Source: Atopsyche davidsoni (Eukaryota > Arthropoda > Insecta > Trichoptera > Hydrobiosidae). Taken from it: 64,000 nt of DNA. The notes under the pieces are model-generated. The model made no database searches. It was not told the origin of the DNA and saw nothing but the letters and a program-made list of their open reading frames with translations. The stretch covers positions 997,001 through 1,061,000 of the forward strand of contig JAILWY010000007.1 of NCBI GenBank assembly GCA_022113835.1. The letters run 5' to 3'. A program made the position numbers and the translations under genes. Positions within the stretch are counted from its first letter, which is position 1, and the number at the start of each line of letters is the position of its first letter. Below, piece after piece: positions 59,101-64,000 of this stretch.

Positions 59101-61587
59101 TCCGAAGGCGCTTTATAATATGTCTGTCTGTAGACTAAAAGCCGTGCTTATACGAGTGAACTAGCATGCTAGCTACTCACATGAAAACAAACACAACATC
59201 TGATCAAAGGATATCCCAATAATGTATAAACGAGCCTACTCGCACGCTGGCTACTCTGTGATAGCTACTCGATGTTCACTCCATAAAACATCTGATCCGA
59301 AGGCGCTTCATATTATGTCTGTCTGTAGACTACAAGCCGTGCTTATACGAGTGAACTGGCATGCTAGCTACTCGCACATACGAGTGTATGAGCACAAACA
59401 CAATATCTGTTCTAATGATATCACTGCGCCATTGTCCGCCAGCTGAAGGCGCGTTCTTCCTATTATCTGCTCTGTGAGTTGGATGCTGGCTACTCTGGGA
59501 TAGCTATTGATGTGCATAAAACATCTGATACGAAGGCGCTTTCTTCCTATTCTGGCGTCTGTAGATTACTAGCATGTAAGCTACTCGCACATACGAGTGC
59601 ATAAACACAAAGGATATTCCTGCACCATTGTCCGCTGCGTTCTTCCTATTATCTGCTCTGTGGATTGCGAGCTGCGTTTACATGACCTAGCTCGCATGCT
59701 AGCTACCCAACATACAAGTATACTTGCACTTTATAAATACTTCCTATTCTCTCTTCTTTGTTAGCTGCGTTTACACAAGCCTACTCGCATGCTGGTTACT
59801 CTGTGATAGCTATTCGATATATACTACAGTACACTTCATTAAACATCTGATTCGAAGGCGCGTTCTTCCTATTCTGCTTGTCTGTAGATTACAAGCCGGG
59901 ATTATACGCGTGAACTAGCATGCTATCTACTTGAAAGTATGTACAAATGTGCGCACTTAGTGCATCTGTTCTAATGATATCCCTGTACCACCGTTTTATA
60001 CTCTCACTTTCTTCCTATTCCCTGTGATATGTGGGCAAGGAGCAGCGTTCACACAAGGGTCAACTCGCATGCTAGCTCACCTTAAAATTTTACATATATA
60101 TTTCCACTAATCACGACCGCGACTCCACGAACGATACGAACTGATATTTTAATATTTGCTTCAACAGATAATACGTCACAATGGAATGGTAAGAAGTATG
60201 AATTCTATTGAAAAATTTTGAAAGTTTCAGCAAGTATGGGTGATTCTTTATTTCATTATTTTTTTATAGATACTCTTTTTTTTCATTATAAAACACTGAT
60301 TTCATCATTACGCCATTAAGTATGTATATTGTCGATGTTTATTTACGGCATTGTATTATGTATCCAACAAGGTAGAACTGCTACACACGCATGTAAAATG
60401 AATGTCTCTGATGAAATATGCAGTTGTCACAAAACGAGCAGTAGGTGATTCGCATGATTTATTAGCAGTTTTTATAATTCCGACGTGAAAGGTTGGCGAA
60501 ACCGGTCACCAATAGAATTAAACGTGTGAAAAATTCCCTCAAGTATTTTATTTAAAATATTAAAATGGGTTTCTACCAAGTACTCTGTCGAAAATTGAAT
60601 TTACTAACTATTTGATTTAATATCAAAGGTATTGTTGTATTACGGTACATACAGTACCGTAATACAAAGACAGTGATAGTTATTTGCAAGTGCCTCCTAC
60701 CAAGATGATAAGATATGTTTGAAAGTGTATAAAGACGTGTATTCAAATAAATCTACGGAAATGATAGTTAGTACACAAAGCCAAATAAAAACAAGAAAGG
60801 ATTGTATAATAATATATATCAGTGCTTCTCAAAGTGGTCCCTACGGACCCCAGGGGGTCTCTAGGATCATTCAGAGGGTCCTTAGAAAATTAAAATCGAT
60901 TTGGGGGTCCCTGAACAACGTCAGGGGGTCCGCGCAAAGTTTAATATAAAATAAAAAAATTGACACATTTTTATTGATATGGAAGTTAAAATAAATAACA
61001 ATTAATACATTTTTAGCGATTTTTACGTCCTAAGTAAAATATAAATATAGACAGGTGCATAAAATACAAGCAATAACAGGCATCGCGGTGAGTCAGGTGA
61101 GTCGATACTTGCACCAACTAGTCTATAATATGAATTTATGCAGTTTTTCACCCAGGGTCCGTAGGCAAGTTTTGACTATGAAAAGAGGTCCGTGGGCCAA
61201 AAGAGTTTGAGAGCCACTGATCTATATGGAAGTTTTCAATATATTCATACTCTTGTGTGCAAAACTTGATAATGAAGTTCGCAACGGCATTCGGCTACTC
61301 GCATATACACTCGTATAGCATGCTAGTGCACTCGTATAAGCACAGCACGTATCTGTGTATTTTTAAAACTGAATTGTGCTTTGGGCGTGCGTAAGCTTGG
61401 GTAAAGAGTATGGGGGTGTACTGACCTGGAGACAGCCGCAGAAGCCACCCCCGCGCGAGCGCAGGGGTTGCTTGGAGCGCGCACACGCGGCCAGCGCGGG
61501 GCAGCGCAGCCGCGCTAGCCGCCCCCGCGCCGCTTCCAGCCCGCCCGCCAGCGACAGCGAGGGCACTCCCTGCAAAACACAACACAT
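31807..61587 (-). CDS. DAAM: DAAM formin (Dishevelled-associated activator of morphogenesis), 18 exons
   Basis: The - strand join, in transcript order, is 61587-61426, 43500-43372, 41107-40940, 40345-40112, 39904-39764, 39280-39052, 38553-38326, 38030-37696, 37392-37237, 36563-36489, 36029-35700, 35492-35353, 34966-34805, 33945-33766, 33515-33392, 33120-32884, 32432-32247, 32160-31807. Every junction is GT-AG, phases match throughout and no stop interrupts, giving about 1,189 residues. Domains are GBD/FH3 (about 55-430), coiled coil (about 500-600), a short FH1 (about 630-667), FH2 (about 670-1070) and DAD (about 1130-1157). Formins of this family nucleate and elongate unbranched actin filaments at barbed ends. 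DAD-GBD binding holds them inactive until Rho GTPase or Dishevelled relieves it. The 5' end is the uncertain part, as explained for the first exon. Intron 1 is 17.9 kb; the others are 86 bp to 2.3 kb. Confidence 0.96.
32247..32432 (-). CDS. DAAM: DAAM exon 17: end of FH2 and basic/acidic helix
   Basis: 62 codons, phase 0. Contains [20 protein letters not shown], matching the family motif FGEEA..xPDEFF, then a charged helix ending EKRLKQEQE. Confidence 0.96.
32884..33120 (-). CDS. DAAM: DAAM exon 16: C-terminal FH2
   Basis: 79 codons, phase 0. Contains [40 protein letters not shown] and [18 protein letters not shown]. It corresponds to the helices at the end of FH2. Confidence 0.96.
33392..33515 (-). 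CDS. DAAM: DAAM exon 15: FH2 domain
   Basis: 124 bp. Completes [17 protein letters not shown] and continues [20 protein letters not shown], conserved FH2 post/coiled region. Ends in phase 0 before gtaaca. Confidence 0.97.
33766..33945 (-). CDS. DAAM: DAAM exon 14: FH2 domain
   Basis: 180 bp ending in phase 2. Begins [17 protein letters not shown] and ends [12 protein letters not shown], the FH2 signature. Between them is an unusually Arg/Ala-rich helix ([13 protein letters not shown]) where vertebrate DAAM is less basic. Confidence 0.96.
34805..34966 (-). CDS. DAAM: DAAM exon 13: FH2 domain
   Basis: 162 bp, phase 2 at its end (AA|A, Lys), donor gtgcgt. Contains [20 protein letters not shown] and [17 protein letters not shown]. 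Confidence 0.96.
35353..35492 (-). CDS. DAAM: DAAM exon 12: FH2 knob region
   Basis: 140 bp ending in phase 2 (AG|A, Arg). Contains [20 protein letters not shown], the most conserved stretch of FH2 in DAAM/Diaphanous formins. Confidence 0.97.
35700..36029 (-). CDS. DAAM: DAAM exon 11: FH1 and start of FH2 (lasso)
   Basis: 110 codons, phase 0. FH1 is short, with two runs of six prolines ([11 protein letters not shown] and [10 protein letters not shown]) and smaller Pro/Met blocks that would bind profilin. FH2 starts at [20 protein letters not shown], containing the lasso tryptophans, and the exon ends [10 protein letters not shown] before gtgagt. Confidence 0.97.
36489..36563 (-). CDS. DAAM: DAAM exon 10: 25-codon linker exon
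   Basis: The short exon [25 protein letters not shown] lies between acceptor taatcaaag and donor gtacgc, phase 0 at both ends. Being symmetrical (75 bp), it could be skipped without a frame change. It links the coiled coil to FH1. Confidence 0.85.
37237..37392 (-). CDS. DAAM: DAAM exon 9: coiled coil
   Basis: 52 codons, phase 0, acceptor ccttttcag, donor gtctgt. Highly charged helical sequence from [20 protein letters not shown] to [10 protein letters not shown], joining the preceding LSQK in frame. Confidence 0.93.
37696..38030 (-). CDS. DAAM: DAAM exon 8: end of FH3 and start of coiled coil
   Basis: 335 bp ending in phase 0. It begins [20 protein letters not shown] (conserved WLLLDRI), passes through a variable Asn/Thr/Ser-rich linker, then charged heptad-like sequence ([20 protein letters not shown]) typical of the coiled coil before FH1. 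Confidence 0.94.
38326..38553 (-). CDS. DAAM: DAAM exon 7: FH3 domain
   Basis: 228 bp, entering after one base and ending in phase 1 before gtaagt. Contains [20 protein letters not shown] and [16 protein letters not shown], the C-terminal part of the armadillo/dimerisation region. Confidence 0.96.
39052..39280 (-). CDS. DAAM: DAAM exon 6: FH3 domain
   Basis: 229 bp ending in phase 1. Contains [38 protein letters not shown] and [16 protein letters not shown]. The last G of the exon is completed by TT in the next exon, giving Val. Confidence 0.97.
39764..39904 (-). CDS. DAAM: DAAM exon 5: FH3 armadillo region
   Basis: 47 codons, phase 0. Contains [20 protein letters not shown] and [14 protein letters not shown], the canonical FH3 repeat motif. 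Confidence 0.97.
40112..40345 (-). CDS. DAAM: DAAM exon 4: GBD/FH3 armadillo region
   Basis: 78 codons, phase 0, donor gtgagc. Characteristic DAAM sequence includes [20 protein letters not shown] and [16 protein letters not shown]. Confidence 0.97.
40598..40918. mobile_element. Foldback repeat beside a DAAM splice donor
   Basis: The left arm contains TATTTGAGTGATTTTTCCAC and TTATTGGTGACCGGTTTCGC. The right arm contains GGTTGGCGAAACCGGTCACC and AAAAATCACTCAAGTGTTTT, its inverted counterpart. The right end falls about 22 bp from the exon 3 donor. Related copies are at 6040-6215 and 60488-60590, and shorter pieces at 4275-4315, 17235-17270 and 33203-33245. Confidence 0.8.
40940..41107 (-). CDS. 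DAAM: DAAM exon 3: GTPase-binding domain
   Basis: 56 codons, acceptor ggtgtttcag, donor gtaact, phase 0. It contains [20 protein letters not shown], then [10 protein letters not shown], the strongly conserved DAAM/mDia GBD block. A Pro/Gly-rich linker follows and the exon ends [12 protein letters not shown]. Its donor lies about 25 bp from the end of a foldback repeat. Confidence 0.96.
43372..43500 (-). CDS. DAAM: DAAM exon 2: start of the GTPase-binding domain
   Basis: 43 codons, acceptor gttgttgcag, donor gttcgt, phase 0. It reads [20 protein letters not shown], then [13 protein letters not shown]. The final ELV joins EELDLT of the next exon, the conserved start of the DAAM GBD. Confidence 0.95.
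43654..44298. promoter_or_regulatory. Cluster of five CACGTG E-boxes
   Basis: CACGTG lies at 43654-43659, 43944-43949, 43954-43959, 43975-43980 and 44293-44298. The central three sit within 37 bp, with centres 10 and 21 bp apart, each as ATCACGTG in one orientation. CACGTG is bound by bHLH and bHLH-ZIP factors. The cluster starts about 150 bp upstream of DAAM exon 2 in intron 1. Function is inferred. Confidence 0.4.
45230..45375. mobile_element. Fragment homologous to the hAT interior
   Basis: The reverse complement of this stretch shares GTTAGCGCCATCTATGTGTG, TATTATGAC-GCTTATTG and AGTTTAGAC with 11030-11150, which is inside the hAT element at 10846-11296. No clean termini were recognised here. 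Confidence 0.6.
46045..46435. mobile_element. hAT MITE copy 1, perfect 8-bp target duplication
   Basis: 391 bp, flanked by CGCTAAAC at 46037-46044 and 46436-46443. Termini CAGTGATTCTCAAAGTGG and TTTGAGAGCCACTG are inverted. It shares nearly its full length with 60820-61219. Confidence 0.92.
49132..49356 (+). other. Short frame with a signal-peptide-like start (doubtful)
   Basis: A 74-codon ATG frame begins [20 protein letters not shown], a plausible hydrophobic secretory signal. The C-terminal part holds three clustered cysteines ([11 protein letters not shown]). It lies inside DAAM intron 1 on the opposite strand. Frames of this length arise by chance in AT-rich DNA, no homologue comes to mind, and no promoter is evident. 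Confidence 0.12.
50395..50580 (+). mobile_element. LINE 3'-end fragment, uninterrupted copy
   Basis: AAACTGCGGTGTAGAAGGAC, GAAAACCATGAACATGG and ATGCTCAGTGAAATGGTCGC (reading [10 protein letters not shown], then a stop) match the interrupted copy at 10690-11345 and the fragments at 62237 and 63304. Confidence 0.65.
53060..53743 (+). mobile_element. hAT element with transposase remnant
   Basis: It begins TTCCAAAGTGGTCAATATCG and ends GTTTGGGAACCTAT. A frame from about 53180 reads [35 protein letters not shown] and [13 protein letters not shown], then shifts frame before [14 protein letters not shown]. This is the C-terminal hAT dimerisation region of the ZBED/SCAND3-like branch. At least one frameshift and a stop make it inactive. 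CAGTAAAACCTCGATATAAC (53625-53644) inside it resembles a pogo terminus. No clear target duplication was seen. Confidence 0.8.
53982..54054 (-). tRNA. tRNA-Thr(UGU)-like cloverleaf, probably a pseudogene or tRNA-derived repeat
   Basis: The 73-nt - strand sequence folds fully: acceptor GACTCGT/ACAAGTC (6 of 7 pairs), D-stem GTAC/GTAC, anticodon stem with one mismatch and loop CATGTAA (anticodon TGT), variable GAGAT, T-stem GTAGG/CCTAC with loop TTCAAAT. A-box (TAGTACAAGGG) and B-box (GGTTCAAATCC) are intact. Against function, position 33 is A where U is near-universal, and stems contain mismatches. A 14-bp inverted repeat of its 3' end lies at 54081-54094. Confidence 0.5.
55304..55331 (+). repeat. 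AATAAA followed by an A tract
   Basis: CCAATAAAATT is directly followed by about 21 A residues (55311-55331), the arrangement of a polyadenylated retrocopy end. No recognisable body was found upstream, so it could also be a plain A tract. Confidence 0.4.
55624..56110. repeat. Tandem repeat, period 188 bp, about 2.6 copies
   Basis: GATCAGA starts occur at 55624, 55812 and 56000. The first two units are nearly identical (ATGGAGGCGCTCTTAACTCA, GTGTACGCTAGTGCGATCAG). The third diverges after about 60 bp. Confidence 0.93.
58620..58740. promoter_or_regulatory. GC-rich island with two TGACGTCA palindromes
   Basis: TGACGTCA at 58629-58636 and 58677-58684 (48 bp apart) bracket GC-rich sequence (GGCGCGCCTTGCACCGGAGC). 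It is the only CpG-rich non-coding island I see in DAAM intron 1, a candidate enhancer or alternative DAAM promoter. No TATA box or first exon could be assigned. Confidence 0.3.
58780..60085. repeat. Minisatellite-like array, period about 194 bp, degenerating rightward
   Basis: CTGATCAAAGAATATCCCA-type starts at 58811, 59005 and 59200 give periods of 194 and 195 bp. The three units are almost identical (CGCACGCTGGCTACTCTGTG, ATCTGATCCGAAGGCGCTT, CATGCTAGCTACTC). From about 59400 the same words recur with deletions and changed spacing until about 60085. Open frames inside are repeat translations. Confidence 0.93.
60488..60595. mobile_element. Foldback repeat half-copy (CGAAACCGG family)
   Basis: GTGAAAGGTTGGCGAAACCG through CTCAAGTATTTTATTTAAAA and TACCAAGTACTCTGTCGA matches the right arm of the element at 40598-40918. 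Confidence 0.7.
60820..61219. mobile_element. hAT MITE copy 2
   Basis: 400 bp from CAGTGCTTCTCAAAGTGGTC to TTTGAGAGCCACTG, flanked by ATATATAT (60812-60819) and ATCTATAT (61220-61227), 7 of 8 identical. It is the same family and orientation as 46045-46435. It ends 206 bp from the DAAM exon 1 donor. Confidence 0.88.
61426..61587 (-). CDS. DAAM: DAAM first recognised coding exon (start uncertain)
   Basis: The frame ends [12 protein letters not shown] and then the donor gtcagt, in phase 0. Joining to the next exon gives [14 protein letters not shown], matching the N-terminal arrangement I recall for insect DAAM. An ATG at 61587 opens this frame with 54 codons. However, tgttttgcag lies immediately before 61569 and is a good splice acceptor, so the exon may instead be 61426-61569 and be joined to an exon outside the window. 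The sequence does not decide. The Ala/Arg-rich content between the two candidates and RSRGG is not a conserved domain. Confidence 0.75.
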
Positions 61588-61794
61588 TCATATACATATC
61601 GAACGGGAAAACAATATAAAATCGATCGAAGAACTTCTACCGAGCTACTCGATGCATCGCCAAGTGTTCGAACGGCCGTCGTCTGGCAGAGGACGATACG
61701 CAGTCTTTTGGATAATAAAAGGCGACCAGCGATCGGAGTCCTCGGGAGACAGTCTTCGACACCATGTTGATATAAAGTTAAATATAACTAAAAT

Positions 61795-61967
61795 AAAATA
61801 AAACCAAATGTTTTTGGAGACTACGTTAATTTCACTATTTAGCGAGAGCTCTTTCGCCGAACACGGCATCTTCAAGACAGTCTTTTAAGATGCCGTGTTC
61901 GGCGAAAGAGCTCTCGGTAAATAGTGAAATTAACGTAGTCTCCAAAACCATTTGGTTTTATTTTATT
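61795..61967. mobile_element. Foldback element, copy B (nearly perfect palindrome)
   Basis: Arms of about 79 bp (61795-61872 and 61887-61967) surround a loop of about 14 bp. They carry ACTACGTTAATTTCACTATT and CTCTTTCGCCGAACACGGCA. The right flank to about 62016 matches the left flank of copy A (8486) in reverse, so the true element is longer than the arms. Confidence 0.87.
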
Positions 61968-62236
61968 AGAATAAAATGGAATACTACAAAATAAATATCA
62001 GTTCCATTAATTAAATATAACTGGTGTGAAATAAAGAATCTTTTAATTGAAGACAATACATAACAAAATACACCCCTCTATATTCTAGGCAAGCCAGAAG
62101 AACATCAAGATTCAATACAACACATCCCGATACAAGACCAAAGCGACATAATAGCCACGGACCGTATTGTAAGCATAGCCTTAAAAACTATTGTAAATAA
62201 TATAAAATAAATAAACATGAAATTGTCATCAGAAGA

Positions 62237-62395
62237 ATGAAGTTTACGTGGATGCGAAATTTGCAACAGTGGCTGGAGATCGGAAGTGAGGCCGAATTGG
62301 TGAGACTGTCCCTGGATAGAGATATGTTCGAGGAAATGGTCACCAACCTACCAAGGCGAAAAGGGGCCAGCTATGGGTATTTGTATCATGGGTAG
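62237..62395 (+). pseudogene. LINE ORF C-terminal fragment
   Basis: Reads MKFTWMRNLQQWLEIGSEAE and LVRLSLDRDMFEEMVTNL, then a stop. The pattern (I/T)WxRNLxxWxxI...LxRLxxDRDxF is the C-terminal end of reverse-transcriptase ORFs of insect LINEs. Homologous to 63304-63545. Confidence 0.6.
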
Positions 62396-63009
62396 CTTTG
62401 CGATAGTACATCAAATAGCGCAAAACCTTGATAAAATATGTTTTTTCGTTTAAAAATATAATTTCAAATATTACTCTTCGTTTGCAATGCAAATGACCTT
62501 AGAGCTACAACATATTATAATACAGAATTCCTGTTTTCAGTTACATATTTTTACAAGCTACAAACGACATTGCGACTGTCATCCTTAACGAATCGAAATA
62601 TAATGATGCCATAATTATAAATAAAAAAAAAATATTGTAAAAGTTTTGCATCGTGTTGTGTGTAAGTCCATTGCCTAAATATTACATAAAAAATACACCA
62701 GTATAAGTGAAAAAAATTGGATTGGCACTTCTAGTAAGACAATCGGGGACATTTACACTCAAAGCAAAATATGTCTTGATTTCTACACAGTGACTTGTGG
62801 CAACATTATATTAATCTGCTAGCGGATCTAATTTACGGTATAATTAACATTGCCCTTCCCGTATGAACCGATTTCTCCGCACAGACAGAAGCAGACGTGA
62901 TCTCCGCACAGTGCCGGGACGCGTCCTGGCCGGTACCGATGCCAACTACGTGGAACTTGGACAATACAAAAAAAAATAATAATAATAATACTTCCACTAA
63001 TATAAAACT

Positions 63010-63011
<2 letters not shown>

Positions 63012-63056
<45 letters not shown>
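63012..63056. repeat. (TA)n microsatellite
   Basis: About 45 bp of TA repeats in the 5' flank of DAAM. Confidence 0.95.
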
Positions 63057-63058
<2 letters not shown>

Positions 63059-63303
63059 GTGTGCTGACAGGAAGTACATCTGCACCACCTCCGCTGTCAG
63101 AGCCACTCCGGTTTCACTTGCAGCCGGGGAGTCTAATCTAATAGATATTTCAATCTACTTCAATTACACGTCTATAGAAAATAAATTAACCGGTCTGCAC
63201 CCGGTTTCTGGATGTCTTAACGCATAAAGCAATCACTGTGGATACGAAGTTGGCTGTGGATGCAAAACAGTGTGATTGTCATTTTGTTATCATATGAGTT
63301 ACG

Positions 63304-63545
63304 ACTCTTCGTTGAAGAATGAAAGGGAACTCTTGACGTTGGTAAAGAAGCGAAATGTCTCCTATTTTGGTCACATTTTTCGTGGCATTCTCCCAAGGAA
63401 AAATCGAAGGTAAAAGGGGCATTGGAATTTGCGACAGTAGCTGGAGATCGGAAGTGCAGCCGGATTGGTGAGACTGGGCCAGGATAGAGATATGCTCGAG
63501 GAAATGATCACTGACCTCGTATGAGGAGAGGCAACAGAAGAAGAA
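63304..63545 (+). pseudogene. LINE ORF C-terminal fragment
   Basis: Frames read ERELLTLVKKRNVSYFGHIF and, after a break, LRQ-LEIGSAAGLVRLGQDR with DMLEEMITDLV. YFGHI(F/L)R is a motif near the end of LINE reverse transcriptases. Stops and a frameshift show that it is inactive. Confidence 0.65.
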
Positions 63546-64000
63546 TAAAATCACGATGATAAAAATCAAAATTAACAACAGCTGCGGGTTCGAATTCCCC
63601 TTGTGTATCGAAAATGCGGGATTTCGCCTCATTAAAAAATTATTATTTAATACCACTGACGTATGATTATCGGTTTTAATTTAATACGTGCGATTTAAAA
63701 AAAAAAGATGGTTGTTTATGTAATGTAGGAGATCCGAAATATGAATATTGTATATTGCGTAGACAATTGAACAATGATTTAGTTTTATAATAAACGTCGT
63801 TAAGTACGGACGTGCGTTTCACTCACATACATCACAGTTTATTTGTGTAATAGAAAAATAAAATAATTAGTAATAATATCTGTTGTTTACTTTCTTTTTT
63901 CGTAATCCCATATGTTACATACATTTTTTTTTTTAATACCATCCATTAGTGTTATGTAAATGTACCGTTTATGAATATAAGACGATGCCTCTTTAACCTT

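Larger units (their letters stand above)
43501..61425 (-). other. DAAM intron 1
   Basis: 17.9 kb bounded by donor gtcagt (61425) and acceptor gttgttgcag. It contains an E-box cluster, two hAT MITE copies, a larger hAT remnant, a tRNA-like cloverleaf, LINE pieces, two tandem arrays and one GC-rich island at about 58620-58740. No convincing protein-coding exon was recognised inside it, though alternative first exons of DAAM could be hidden here. Confidence 0.7.
61588..64000 (-). other. 5' flank of the first recognised DAAM exon
   Basis: Contains foldback copy B, two LINE fragments and a (TA)n tract. No further DAAM exon, CpG island or obvious core promoter was recognised. If 61426-61569 is an internal exon, its upstream partner is not evident here. 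Confidence 0.5.

Noticed and set aside
58780..60085. Regularly spaced repeats considered as a CRISPR array
   Set aside because: The units are long, contiguous tandem copies without unique spacers, in a eukaryotic intron.
61376..61801. 141-codon + strand frame opposite the DAAM first exon
   Set aside because: It is the antisense shadow of a GC-rich exon; the - strand frame carries CGCLQ in phase with exon 2.
63585..63605. GGGTTCGAATTCCCC, resembling a tRNA B-box
   Set aside because: No A-box or acceptor pairing was found upstream at the right distance.

Overview
The window is nuclear DNA of an arthropod, most likely an insect. Short GC-rich exons with GT-AG introns sit in AT-rich non-coding DNA crowded with DNA-transposon remnants, foldback elements and (TA)n arrays. 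The formin here has the residues GCGCLQ-type N-terminus, followed by PPEITY and [10 protein letters not shown], that I recall from insect DAAM proteins. I cannot name the species.

Two protein-coding genes are supported, and they converge. On the + strand is the 3' half of a Vsx/Chx10-type homeobox gene (four exons, 11693-21471). It begins at the end of the homeodomain, runs through the CVC and OAR-like motifs, and reaches the stop codon. The first 11.7 kb is best read as its upstream intron, because the N-terminal part of the homeodomain is not in the window. On the - strand is an apparently complete DAAM formin (18 coding exons, 61587 down to 31807). It has GBD/FH3, coiled coil, a short FH1, FH2 and DAD. 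All exon phases join cleanly to about 1,189 residues, with no internal stop.

Layout: 1-11692, Vsx intron with GC-rich islands, G-tracts, a TCGAAACGAAG motif cluster and transposon debris. 11868-19474, a second long Vsx intron carrying two hAT elements, piggyBac and Helitron remnants, a foldback and a long (TA)n array. 21472-22570, probable Vsx 3'UTR. 22.6-31.8 kb, AT-rich DNA between the two 3' ends with one 420-bp tandem duplication. 31.8-43.5 kb, 17 compact DAAM exons. 43.5-61.4 kb, DAAM intron 1 with an E-box cluster, hAT elements, a tRNA-Thr-like cloverleaf, two tandem arrays with 188-195-bp periods and a GC island. 61.4-64 kb, the first recognised DAAM exon and its 5' flank.

Vsx proteins are transcription factors of retinal and optic-lobe neurons. 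DAAM is an actin-assembling formin working downstream of Rho and Dishevelled in planar polarity, tracheal cuticle, axons and muscle. Nothing in the sequence links them beyond adjacency. I found no clear new multi-gene system. The strongest unexplained signals are the CACGTG cluster, the excess of TGACGTCA palindromes, the TCGAAACGAAG cluster, and an insertion history that can be dated relative to a LINE copy.
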